DNA of 62,898 nt from NCBI GenBank assembly GCA_026393245.1, contig JAPLAO010000208.1:1-62898 (forward strand), read 5' to 3'. A model generated the notes under the pieces. It was given only the letters and a program-made list of their open reading frames with translations. It was not told the origin of the DNA and made no database searches. A program made the translations under genes and the position numbers. This document shows positions 55,381 to 62,898 of the stretch, piece after piece (position 1 is the stretch's first letter; each line of letters starts with the position of its first letter). The stretch comes from Mycobacterium sp. GTDB taxonomy: Bacteria; Actinomycetota; Actinomycetes; Mycobacteriales; Mycobacteriaceae.

Positions 55381-56160
55381 ATGCCGAGCTGGATTGCCGA
55401 CCTGGTTCGCCTCGACGGCGACGGTGACACATTTCGGACGTCGATGGCGCTGGGCGCGGGCCCGCGACTGTTCGGCGGATTGATCGCCGCGCAGGCGCTG
55501 GCCGCAGCCGGGGCGACCGTCGACGCAGACCGGTTACCGCAGTCGCTGCATGCCTATTTCATCAAGGGCGGCCAGGTTGGGGTAGATGTCGAGTACGTCG
55601 TGGAGGCCACCCGTGACGGACGCTCGTTCAACACCCGCCGGGTCACGGCAAGCCAGGACGGCGTTCCTATCTTCGAGATGCTGGCCTCGTTCCACTGCCC
55701 GGAGCAGACGGTCGACTGGCAGCGGCCCGCGACACCGCGACTGCTCCTGGAACACGCCAGCACTGTCGTGACTCCCCCGGAGCGCTGGGCTGATTACTTC
55801 GAGGCCCGGGTCGCGGCCGACGCGAATACCGATTGGCCCCAGCAGCCGTTCTGGTTCCGATCCCGTGAGCCGATCGAGGACGATCCGATTCTGCGGGCGT
55901 GCGCGTTGACCTTCGTCTCGGATCTCGGCATGGTCTCCACCGCGCGACCACCGGGTCAACACGAGCCCGGCCCGGGTGGGGCGGCCAGCCTCGACCACGC
56001 GCTGTGGCTGCACCGCCCGGTCGACCCGAACCAGTGGCACTGCTACGACGCCCTGGCGATTAGCCACAGCGATGCGCGCGGCCTGGCATTCGGATCAATC
56101 CACGACAACCTAGGCACGCTGGTGGCCAGCGTTGCCCAGGAGTCGCTGTGGCGGTGTTGA
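55381..56160 (+). CDS. tesB: Acyl-CoA thioesterase II
   Basis: A 259-aa double-hotdog TesB protein: RLFGGLIAAQALAAAGATV, LHAYFIKGG, DGRSFNTRRVTASQDGVPIFEMLASFH, and the C-terminal SLDHALWLHRP and AFGSIHDNLGTLVASVAQE, with the His/Asp/Gln region of the family. It hydrolyses acyl-CoA to free acid. GGAGGAG precedes ATG. The stop codon is inside a 15-bp repeat. Confidence 0.92.
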   Translation: MPSWIADLVRLDGDGDTFRTSMALGAGPRLFGGLIAAQALAAAGATVDADRLPQSLHAYFIKGGQVGVDVEYVVEATRDGRSFNTRRVTASQDGVPIFEMLASFHCPEQTVDWQRPATPRLLLEHASTVVTPPERWADYFEARVAADANTDWPQQPFWFRSREPIEDDPILRACALTFVSDLGMVSTARPPGQHEPGPGGAASLDHALWLHRPVDPNQWHCYDALAISHSDARGLAFGSIHDNLGTLVASVAQESLWRC

Positions 56161-56200
56161 ATTGGCCTGGGTTGAATTGGCCTGGGTTGAATTGGCCCAG
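56157..56200. repeat. 15-bp tandem repeat, 3 copies, at the tesB stop
   Basis: TTGAATTGGCCTGGG at 56157-56171 and 56172-56186, then TTGAATTGGCCCAG at 56187-56200. The first unit contains the tesB stop (TGA 56158-56160). CTGGG and CCCAG at the array's end can form a short stem, possibly a weak terminator. Confidence 0.85.
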
Positions 56201-56212
56201 CCGAGCCCTTCG

Positions 56213-56704
56213 CTATGAGGCGATGACCCGGATCAGATATGGCGCCATGTCGGTGGTGCGCACCGGGGACACCACGACACCGGCGTCGGTGACCTCCAGC
56301 ATCTCGTTGTTACCGAGGAACAGCGTGACGCTCTGGGTGCCTTCGGGGCCGTAGAAGATCAGATCGGCGGGCAGCGCCTGTTCCGGAGTGACTTTCTGGC
56401 CGACGTTGTACATCGCACCCGAGGACCGCGGCAGCTTGGCGCCGACGCCGGCGTAGACGTACTGAATCAGACCCGAAGAATCGAAGCCGACGATGGCGGC
56501 GCCGGGCCCATTGCCCAGGCTCGGGCCATCGATGGTGCCGCCTCCCCAGGAGTACGGCACGCCGCGTTGGGCGAGTCCGCGTGCGATCACGTAATTGACC
56601 GCCTGGTCCCGCGACACCGGGGCCGCGGCGGCCTCGACCGATACCAGGGCGGGCGCAAGGATCAGCAACAAGATGCCGATTAGTGCGACACGGATGCGTT
56701 TCAT
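56213..56704 (-). CDS. RipD-like NlpC/P60-fold protein lacking the catalytic Cys
   Basis: A 163-aa secreted protein. Signal MKRIRVALIGILLLILAPAL; the NlpC/P60 domain runs RGLAQRGVPYSWGGG, VGFDSSGLIQYVYAG, LPRSSGAMYNVGQKV, ADLIFYGPEGTQSVTLFLG. The catalytic Cys of FDCSG is Ser76, and the usual His before the LxLG strand is Ser. M. tuberculosis RipD, very similar, has FDASG and is a non-hydrolytic peptidoglycan binder. The Pro/Gln repeat tail of RipD is absent. GGAGAAT precedes ATG 56704. Confidence 0.88.
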   Translation of the reverse strand: MKRIRVALIGILLLILAPALVSVEAAAAPVSRDQAVNYVIARGLAQRGVPYSWGGGTIDGPSLGNGPGAAIVGFDSSGLIQYVYAGVGAKLPRSSGAMYNVGQKVTPEQALPADLIFYGPEGTQSVTLFLGNNEMLEVTDAGVVVSPVRTTDMAPYLIRVIAS

Positions 56705-56837
56705 ATTCTCCGATCCTCTCTCCGGGGTGCGACTGGCCTTCCTGGCCGGCCGTGTGCCCCCTGTTGAACGCCGATGCAATCGTCGCGGATACTTTCCCGC
56801 GTATCTTCACACCAGTCACTACTACCACTTGTACAAC

Positions 56838-56905
56838 ATCCAACGGCGCGTTACCACCGGCCGTTGGATCCATGCAGGGCGCTTTGTCGAACCGTGATCC
56901 AACGG
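56838..56905. promoter_or_regulatory. Three copies of ATCCAACGG upstream of the aminotransferase
   Basis: ATCCAACGG at 56838-56846 and 56897-56905, with the inverted copy CCGTTGGAT at 56861-56869. They lie in the divergent gap between the RipD-like gene and the aminotransferase. The same nine bases recur at 62513-62521. Confidence 0.5.
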
Positions 56906-56991
56906 TGTTGTAAGCGGTGTCAAACGTGGCCAAACGGTGGCCATCGCCGGCCACGACCAAGCGCTTGTGCCCGGCGGTAAACTTCGCTCCC

Positions 56992-58374
56992 ATGACGACC
57001 ACTGAGACCGCCCTACCCAACGGACAGCACATCGACGCTGCGATCGCCGAGGGGCAACGCGCCTACGAACTCGACCGCCGGCACGTTTTCCACTCGTGGT
57101 CGGCACAGGCCCAGATCAAGCCGATGACGGTGCTGGCTGCGGAGGGCTCCTATGTCTGGGACGGCGAAGGCAACAGAATGCTGGACTTCTCCTCGCAATT
57201 GGTGTTCACCAATATTGGTCACCAGCATCCGAAAGTTGTTGCGGCCATTGCCGAACAGGCCGCGAAACTCTGCACGGTCGCACCGCAGCACGCCAACGCG
57301 GCCCGTTCCGAGGCGGCTCGGCTTATCGCCGAACGCGCACCCGGTGATCTCAACCGGGTGTTCTTCACCAACGCCGGAGCCGATGCCGTCGAGCATGCGG
57401 TGCGGATGGCACGCCTGCACACCGGCCGCTACAAGGTGCTGTCTCGGTATCGCTCGTATCACGGCGGCACCGACACCGCGGTCAACCTGACCGGCGACCC
57501 CCGCCGCTACCCCAACGACTACGCCAGCAGTGGCGTCGTGCATTTCAATGGCCCGTTCCTGTATCGCTCCTCGTTCTACGCCGAAACCCATGAGCAGGAG
57601 TCGCAGCGCGCTCTGGAATACCTCGATCGCCTCATCGCGCACGAGGGCCCGGCGTCGTTCGCGGCGTTGATCCTGGAGTCGGTGCCGGGCACCGCAGGCA
57701 TCATGGTTCCTCCTCCCGGGTACATGGCCGGGGTCCGGGAGATCTGCGACCGCTACGGCATCGTCTTCATCGCCGATGAGGTGATGGCCGGATTCGGGCG
57801 GACCGGAAAATGGTTCGGTATCGACAACTTCGACGTCGTGCCGGATCTGATGACCTTCGCCAAAGGTGTTACCTCCGGCTACGTCCCACTGGGCGGAGTG
57901 GCAATCAACGACGCCATCTACTCGACCTTCGCCGACCGCTCCTACCCCGGCGGACTGACCTACTCCGGGCATCCACTGGCGACGGCCGCCGCGGTGGCGA
58001 CCATCAACACGATGGAGGACGAGGCCATGGTGGCCAATGCCGCCCGGATCGGTGAGAAGGTGCTCGGCCCCGGTCTGCGGGAGTTGGCCAAACGCCACCC
58101 ATCCGTCGGCGAGGTGCGCGGCCTCGGGGTGTTCTGGGCTATCGAGTTGGTCGCCAACCAGCAGACCCGCGAACCGTTGGCGCCCTACGGCGGTTCCAGT
58201 CCGGCGATGAATGCCGTTCTGGCGGCCTGCAAATCAGGCGGGTTGCTGCCATTCGCCAACTTCAACCGTATCCACGCGTGCCCGCCGTGCAATGTCAGCG
58301 ATGACGAGATCGCCGAGGGTCTGGCAATTCTGGATGCAGCCCTGGATGTGGCCGACGAGCACGTGACCGCCTGA
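56992..58374 (+). CDS. Class III PLP-dependent aminotransferase
   Basis: A 460-aa aminotransferase of the omega-amino acid/taurine-pyruvate type: FTNAGADAVEHAVRMAR, SYHGGTD, LILESVPGTAG, FIADEVMAGFGRTGKWFG, and the PLP Lys in LMTFAKGVTSGYVPLGG. Amino donor uncertain. TAAACT lies eight bases before the ATG, so the leader is very short. The repeated ATCCAACGG motif upstream suggests a dedicated regulator. Confidence 0.9.
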   Translation: MTTTETALPNGQHIDAAIAEGQRAYELDRRHVFHSWSAQAQIKPMTVLAAEGSYVWDGEGNRMLDFSSQLVFTNIGHQHPKVVAAIAEQAAKLCTVAPQHANAARSEAARLIAERAPGDLNRVFFTNAGADAVEHAVRMARLHTGRYKVLSRYRSYHGGTDTAVNLTGDPRRYPNDYASSGVVHFNGPFLYRSSFYAETHEQESQRALEYLDRLIAHEGPASFAALILESVPGTAGIMVPPPGYMAGVREICDRYGIVFIADEVMAGFGRTGKWFGIDNFDVVPDLMTFAKGVTSGYVPLGGVAINDAIYSTFADRSYPGGLTYSGHPLATAAAVATINTMEDEAMVANAARIGEKVLGPGLRELAKRHPSVGEVRGLGVFWAIELVANQQTREPLAPYGGSSPAMNAVLAACKSGGLLPFANFNRIHACPPCNVSDDEIAEGLAILDAALDVADEHVTA

Positions 58375-58383
58375 TTAGGGGGA

Positions 58384-58722
58384 TCAATACCCGGTCGGAT
58401 GCTGGGCCAGCAGGAACAATACGAACCCGAGGCAGGCCAGCAGGTTCAGTGCCACCAAGATCGCGCCTGCCACCATGAGCCAGTGCAGCAGGCGTCGACG
58501 CATGCGGCCCCGTGTGGCGCGACGGTCCGCATCAACGGTGGCAGTCGCGACGAGTGCGAAACTCACGTCGACGAGCTCGTCATCGGTGGCCGCTTGGCCG
58601 TCGGCGATTTCGCGAAGCCGCGACGCCGGAATCTCGACGCCGACCGTGCTGAACCGTCGGCTGAGACGGCGAAGGCTGACCGGTTCGGTGGTCAACCGCA
58701 CGGGACTCGGCCGAGCTGTCAT
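58384..58722 (-). CDS. Small membrane protein of unknown function
   Basis: A 112-aa protein. Hydrophilic first 75 residues with an Arg-rich segment (ADRRATRGRMRRR) and one strong C-terminal membrane helix (MVAGAILVALNLLACLGFVLFLL). TAGAGT sits upstream of ATG 58722. It resembles small conserved hypothetical proteins found next to other genes in mycobacteria; role unknown. Confidence 0.75.
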   Translation of the reverse strand: MTARPSPVRLTTEPVSLRRLSRRFSTVGVEIPASRLREIADGQAATDDELVDVSFALVATATVDADRRATRGRMRRRLLHWLMVAGAILVALNLLACLGFVLFLLAQHPTGY

Positions 58723-58809
58723 AGTTCTCGGACTCTAGTTCGCATCCACCGGTTCTGTCCTGAAAACCGCATCTATGCTGACGAGATCTGTCAGGTAAAG
58801 GAGCCATTC

Positions 58810-59766
58810 ATGACACGCACTATCGAACACGGCAAGCGGACCGGCTACGCCTCCCTCGGTGCCGGCGGACTGAGCCAGGAATCCTTCCCGATGCGGCTGT
58901 TTCTCAAGGGTGCCGGCAAGCACTGGAACCCGGCCGACATCGACTTCAGTCAGGACGCGGCGGACTTCGCGGCGATGACCGACCGCGAGCGCGAGTACAC
59001 CACCATGCTGGCTGCGCAATTCCTGGCCGGCGAGGAGTCGGTGACGCAGGATCTGCAGCCGTTCGTGGCGGCGATGGCCGCCGAGGGCCGCTTCGCCGAC
59101 GAGATGTACCTGACCCAGTTCGTCTACGAGGAGGCCAAGCACGCGCTGGCTTTCCGGCTGTGGTTCGACGCGGTGGGCGTGACGTCGGACCTGCACGAGT
59201 TTGTCGAGTCCAATGAGCCGCTGTCGGAGATCTTCACCCGCGAACTCCCGGAGAGTCTCTATGCACTGCAGTTCGACCCCGGACCGGTCAACCAGATCCG
59301 CGCCTCCGTCACCTACAACCATGTGGTCGAGGGGTGCCTGGCACTGACCGGCTACTACGGCTGGAACAAGGTGTGCAACAGCCGGGGCATCCTGCCCGGC
59401 ATGCAGAAGGTCATCAAGCACATCGGCGACGACGAGCGCCGCCATATGGCCTGGGGCACCTTCACCTGCCGCCGTCACGTCGCCGCCGATGACGCCAACT
59501 GGCAGGCGGTCACCGACCGGATGGGCGAGTTGATGGGACTGGCGGTAGGCAGCGTGTCGTCCGGTACCGAGAGGTTCGGGGACGACCCACCGTTCGGCAT
59601 CGACGCCGACGAACTGGCTGCCTACGCCGCAGACAAGCTCACCCGCCGCCTTGGCGCCATCGAGTCCGCCCGCGGCGCCGATCTGTTCCTGATCGACCGC
59701 GACGCCTCCCCCGAGGCCCTCGAGGAGCAGTTCCACACCGAGGATCAGCTGACGCTGGCGGGTTAA
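58810..59766 (+). CDS. R2-like ligand-binding oxidase (R2lox)
   Basis: A 318-aa ferritin-fold protein, homologous to M. tuberculosis Rv0233, that assembles a Mn/Fe centre and binds a fatty-acid-like ligand. Metal ligands Glu75, Glu108, His111, Glu174, Glu209 and His212 match Glu68, Glu101, His104, Glu167, Glu202 and His205 of Rv0233. The Val/Tyr pair that forms the ether crosslink (Val71/Tyr162 there) is Val78/Tyr169. ATG 58810 follows GGAG; the open frame upstream is not homologous. Its reaction is not established. Confidence 0.93.
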   Translation: MTRTIEHGKRTGYASLGAGGLSQESFPMRLFLKGAGKHWNPADIDFSQDAADFAAMTDREREYTTMLAAQFLAGEESVTQDLQPFVAAMAAEGRFADEMYLTQFVYEEAKHALAFRLWFDAVGVTSDLHEFVESNEPLSEIFTRELPESLYALQFDPGPVNQIRASVTYNHVVEGCLALTGYYGWNKVCNSRGILPGMQKVIKHIGDDERRHMAWGTFTCRRHVAADDANWQAVTDRMGELMGLAVGSVSSGTERFGDDPPFGIDADELAAYAADKLTRRLGAIESARGADLFLIDRDASPEALEEQFHTEDQLTLAG

Positions 59767-59786
59767 TTGCGCACCGGGGCGCGGCG

Positions 59787-61454
59787 TCAGAAGAGGCCGC
59801 TGATATTGCCGCGGGCGTCGACGTTGATGTGCTCCGCGGCCGGTACCTTCGGCAGCCCCGGCATGGTCATCAGGCCACCGGCAACGACGACGACGAAACC
59901 TGCTCCTGCCGCGAGTCGGACTTCGTCAAGTTCGACCGTGTGGCCGCTGGGCGCACCCAACGCCCGCGGGTCGGTGGAGAACGACATCTGAGTTTTCGCA
60001 ATGCACACCGGTAGACGTCCCCACCCGGCATTGAGGTCATCGATCTGGGCACGGACTCCTGCGCTTGCGGTGATGTCTGCCGCGCCGTAGATACCGGTGG
60101 CGACCGCCTTGATTTTGTCCCACAGCGCCATGTCGTCGGGGTAGACGTAGCGATGTTCACCATGATTGTTTTCTACCGCAGCAACCACGGCTTCGGCCAG
60201 TGCCTCCGCGCCAGCGCCGCCCTGCGCCCAGTGTCGGGCCACCACCGCCCGACCGCCAAGGCTGGCCACTTTGGCTTCAATCAGTTCCAGTTCCGCCGGG
60301 GTATCGGCAGTGAAGTGATTGATGCACACCACGGCGGGCAGGCCGTACTGCGTGGTGATGTTCTGATAGTGCCGCTCAAGATTGACCAGACCGCGTTCGA
60401 TGGCACCGAGGTCTTCCTGATTCAGGGCATCCAATGCCGCGCCGCCGTGATACTTCAGGCCCCGGGCAGTGGCGACCAGGACAGCGGCGCGGGGCTTCAG
60501 GCCCGCTTTGCGGCACTTGATATCGATGAATTTCTCGGCACCGAGATCGGCGCCGAATCCCGCCTCGGTGATCACGTAATCAGCGAGTTTCAGCGCCGCG
60601 CGTGTCGCTGATACGCTATTGCAGCCGTGCGCGATATTCGCGAACGGCCCACCGTGAACGAAGGCCAGATTGTTCTCCAGCGTCTGGACGATGTTGGGCT
60701 TGATGGCGTCTTTCAACAGGGCTGCCATCGCGCCGTCGGCCTTCAGATCGCGTGCCCGTACCGGTTCGCGTTTGCTGTTGAAGCCGATCACGATCTCGCC
60801 GATACGCTTCTTGAGGTCGGTGATTGACGTGGCAAGACAGAATATCGCCATCACCTCCGATGCCACGGTGATGTCAAAACCGCTTTCCCGCGGGTAGCCG
60901 TTCGCGGTGCCGCCCAGCCCGACGATGATCTCGCGGAGCGCGCGGTCGTTCATATCCAGCACGCGCTTCCAGGTGACGCGACGCGGGTCGATGTCCAAGG
61001 AATTGCCGTGCTTGATGTGATTGTCGACCATTGCCGCGAGTAGGTTGTGGGCTGCGCTGATGGCGTGGAAGTCGCCGGTGAAATGCAGGTTGATGTCTTC
61101 CATCGGGACTACCTGGGCATAGCCGCCGCCGGCTGCGCCGCCCTTGACACCGAAGCAGGGCCCGAGCGAGGGCTCCCGCAGACAGATGATGGTGCGCCTA
61201 CCCAACCGATTCAGCGCATCGCCAAGGCCGACGGTGGTGGTGGTTTTACCCTCACCGGCCGGCGTCGGGCTGATGGCCGTCACCAGAATGAGCTCGCCGT
61301 CGGCGCGGTCCTGCAGGCTCTCGATGTACTCAAGAGACAGCTTGGCCTTGAAGTGGCCGTAGGGTTCCAGGTGTTCGGCGGGGATGCCGTACTGCTCAGC
61401 TAGGTCGAGGATGGGCCGCTTGAGCGCTGCCTGCGCGATTTCGATGTCGGACAT
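59787..61454 (-). CDS. fhs: Formate-tetrahydrofolate ligase
   Basis: A 555-aa enzyme making 10-formyl-THF from formate, THF and ATP. Length is standard. P-loop region [62 protein letters not shown] and [19 protein letters not shown] are family signatures. It starts at ATG 61454 with CAGGAG upstream. Provides one-carbon units for purines and Met initiators. Confidence 0.97.
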   Translation of the reverse strand: MSDIEIAQAALKRPILDLAEQYGIPAEHLEPYGHFKAKLSLEYIESLQDRADGELILVTAISPTPAGEGKTTTTVGLGDALNRLGRRTIICLREPSLGPCFGVKGGAAGGGYAQVVPMEDINLHFTGDFHAISAAHNLLAAMVDNHIKHGNSLDIDPRRVTWKRVLDMNDRALREIIVGLGGTANGYPRESGFDITVASEVMAIFCLATSITDLKKRIGEIVIGFNSKREPVRARDLKADGAMAALLKDAIKPNIVQTLENNLAFVHGGPFANIAHGCNSVSATRAALKLADYVITEAGFGADLGAEKFIDIKCRKAGLKPRAAVLVATARGLKYHGGAALDALNQEDLGAIERGLVNLERHYQNITTQYGLPAVVCINHFTADTPAELELIEAKVASLGGRAVVARHWAQGGAGAEALAEAVVAAVENNHGEHRYVYPDDMALWDKIKAVATGIYGAADITASAGVRAQIDDLNAGWGRLPVCIAKTQMSFSTDPRALGAPSGHTVELDEVRLAAGAGFVVVVAGGLMTMPGLPKVPAAEHINVDARGNISGLF

Positions 61455-61567
61455 CGCTCGTTACTCCTGTTGGCTGTTCCCTCACCACGGCGTGCGGCGG
61501 GCTCGTCTGACGGGGCGAACTCTAACATCGGCCGCGCTCCCGACCCGGCCGGTCACACCACAGCCAG

Positions 61568-62497
61568 CTAGGGCTCCACCACCACCTTGATCGCGCCACT
61601 GGCGCGGTCGGCGGCCACCCGGAACGCCTCCGCGGCATCGGCCAGTGGGAAGCGGTGGGTGATGACGGTGGCCGCGATCTCAGGATTGGCGGCCAGCGCC
61701 GCGGCGGCCAGGGCGAACTCGTGGCCGCCGGCGCCGTTGTCGTAGCAACTGCAGCCGACCATGGTCAGTTCGTTCATCAGGAACGCCATGCCCGGCACTT
61801 TGCGATCACCCTGGGCGAATCCGGCCATCGCGATCCGTGCGCCCGGCGCAGCGTGCCGCACCGACTCCGCCAGTGCGGAGTCGGTGCCGGCTGCTTCGAC
61901 CACCACCTCATACTCCCCGTGCGCAGTGCCGGCGCCGAGACGCTCCCCGGCCTCGCGCTGGTGATCGTGGCGCGCCTGTAGGTCGACATCCAGGCCAAGG
62001 GCGCGCGCCGCCGCCACCGCCATCAGGCCGATGCTGCCACCGCCGACCACTAGCACCCGCTCCCCCGGCGCAGCCGAAACCTTCTGCAGCGCATGCCAAC
62101 TCACCGCTAACGGCTCGACAAGCGAGGCATCAGAGACCCCAAGTCCGTCCGGCAGCGGCACCAGACAGTCCTGCGGCACCGCAACCCGCTCGGCCAGCCC
62201 GCCGTTGAATGCCGCGCCGATGATCCCGTGCCGAGCCGATCCCCGGCAGCGCTGCGGATGGCCGATGCGACACTGGTCGCAGTCCCCGCACCGCACCGTC
62301 GGCTCCACACAGTAGGCCCGGCCGTCGAGGGTTCCGGCGATCTCGTGTCCCAGGGTGGTCGGCAGGTTCCACCTCAGCAGCGTCAGATCGCTGCCGCAGA
62401 TACCGACCGCGCCGACCTCAAGGAGCGGCCAGTCGCCGTCCGGTTCGTCGACCTCGACCACGGTGGGCTCACCGCCGATGGCCCGCACTGCGCGCAT
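61568..62497 (-). CDS. Zinc-dependent alcohol dehydrogenase (MDR)
   Basis: A 309-aa MDR enzyme. Catalytic zinc Cys in VGICGSDL, GHEIAG with the His/Glu, structural zinc lobe CGDCDQCRIGHPQRC with four Cys, and Rossmann VVGGGSIGLMAV. GGGAGAAG precedes ATG 62497. Divergent from the GMC oxidoreductase, with 15-bp repeats in the gap; an alcohol oxidised by both is possible. At 309 aa it is rather short for the family (usually about 340-380). Confidence 0.87.
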   Translation of the reverse strand: MRAVRAIGGEPTVVEVDEPDGDWPLLEVGAVGICGSDLTLLRWNLPTTLGHEIAGTLDGRAYCVEPTVRCGDCDQCRIGHPQRCRGSARHGIIGAAFNGGLAERVAVPQDCLVPLPDGLGVSDASLVEPLAVSWHALQKVSAAPGERVLVVGGGSIGLMAVAAARALGLDVDLQARHDHQREAGERLGAGTAHGEYEVVVEAAGTDSALAESVRHAAPGARIAMAGFAQGDRKVPGMAFLMNELTMVGCSCYDNGAGGHEFALAAAALAANPEIAATVITHRFPLADAAEAFRVAADRASGAIKVVVEP

Positions 62498-62506
62498 GGC
62501 ACTTCT

Positions 62507-62540
62507 CCCTGTCCGTTGGATCCCTGTCGGTTGGATCCCT
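62507..62540. repeat. 15-bp direct repeats in the ADH/GMC promoter gap
   Basis: CCCTGTCCGTTGGAT (62507-62521), CCCTGTCGGTTGGAT (62522-62536), then CCCTGTCC begins a third. The first unit contains CCGTTGGAT, identical to the motif upstream of the aminotransferase. Confidence 0.7.
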
Positions 62541-62560
62541 GTCCTGCCTATACTGCGCCG

Positions 62561-62898
62561 ATGGAGTGCGATTTCGTCATAGTGGGTACCGGATCGGCCG
62601 GAGCGGTGCTCGCCAACCGGCTGAGCGCGGATTCGCGAACAAACGTCGTCGTCCTAGAAGCCGGACCGATGGACAAGGATAAATTCATTCACATCCCGGC
62701 GGCCTTCTCCAAACTGTTCCGCAGCCCGGTGGACTGGGATTACCTCACCGAGCCGCAGAAGGACGTGGCGGGACGCGAAATCTATTGGCCGCGAGGCAAA
62801 ATGCTCGGCGGGTCGTCGTCGATGAACGCGATGATGTGGGTGCCCGGCTTCCCGGCGGACTATGACGAGTGGGCGCAGCATGCCGGCGAGGACTGGGA
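62561..62898 (+). CDS. GMC-family oxidoreductase (partial, runs off the window)
   Basis: The first 112 residues of a glucose-methanol-choline flavoenzyme: ECDFVIVGTGSAGAVLANRL (FAD motif), VVVLEAGP, and GREIYWPRGKMLGGSSSMNAMMW, the GMC signature 1. Similar to choline dehydrogenase or other alcohol oxidases. TATACT lies exactly six bases before the ATG, a leaderless promoter. Confidence 0.9.
   Translation, partial: MECDFVIVGTGSAGAVLANRLSADSRTNVVVLEAGPMDKDKFIHIPAAFSKLFRSPVDWDYLTEPQKDVAGREIYWPRGKMLGGSSSMNAMMWVPGFPADYDEWAQHAGEDW

Overview
The window is high-GC actinobacterial DNA, and its gene content points to a non-tuberculous Mycobacterium/Mycolicibacterium. The markers are a complete YrbE/Mce operon, a PncA close to the tuberculosis enzyme, an R2-like ligand-binding oxidase, a RipD-like NlpC protein, deazaflavin (F420)-type reductases, DUF5994 and several MazEF modules. 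Genes are packed tightly: 4-nt start/stop overlaps are common, and many starts look leaderless (TANNNT, six bases, then ATG or GTG).

Layout. 0-6 kb: lipoprotein, carboxylesterase, a phosphotransferase-like fusion protein, RDD membrane protein and a zinc alcohol dehydrogenase. 6.2-10.2 kb: a + strand run of sulfotransferase, alkylsulfatase-like metallo-beta-lactamase-fold hydrolase, SDR and methyltransferase. 10.2-13.2 kb: an overlapping - strand trio of GT4 glycosyltransferase, methyltransferase and a barrel protein. 13.4-18.2 kb: a 977-aa three-domain class III aminotransferase, PncA, DedA and a MazEF module. 18.2-23.4 kb: an SDR followed by a PotABCD-type polyamine importer (- strand). 23.5-33 kb: the eight-gene yrbE-mce operon, with a perfect match to the KstR operator consensus in front of it. 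A 3-ketosteroid dehydrogenase homologue and an MFS transporter follow, so 22.5-36.7 kb reads as a steroid uptake and breakdown neighbourhood.

36.7-39.4 kb: a frameshifted thioesterase, a sulfurtransferase and a secreted protein. At 39.5 kb lies a tRNA-Arg(CCT)-like sequence whose 3' half looks intact and whose 5' half is degenerate. It borders a 7.2-kb block (39.6-46.8 kb). This block holds a four-gene + strand operon (two Gfo/Idh/MocA oxidoreductases, an alpha/beta hydrolase, and a peptidase-S51-like protein fused to a cysteinyl-tRNA-synthetase-like C-terminal domain). The operon runs head-on into a three-gene metal-ion ABC importer. This is my best candidate for an undescribed system.

47-51 kb: PPOX-fold protein, DEAD-box helicase, DUF5994, a 58-aa membrane peptide and a lipase, then a 103-bp segment bounded by 18-bp inverted repeats. 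51-53 kb: two more MazEF modules on either side of an FKBP lipoprotein. 53-63 kb: enoyl-CoA hydratase, F420-type reductase, tocopherol-cyclase-like protein, acyl-CoA thioesterase II, RipD-like protein, class III aminotransferase, R2lox, formate-THF ligase, alcohol dehydrogenase and the start of a GMC oxidoreductase.

At larger scale, short tandem duplications (14-18 bp, two or three copies) sit at or just after stop codons in seven places. All family calls come from reading the sequence; no database search was run.
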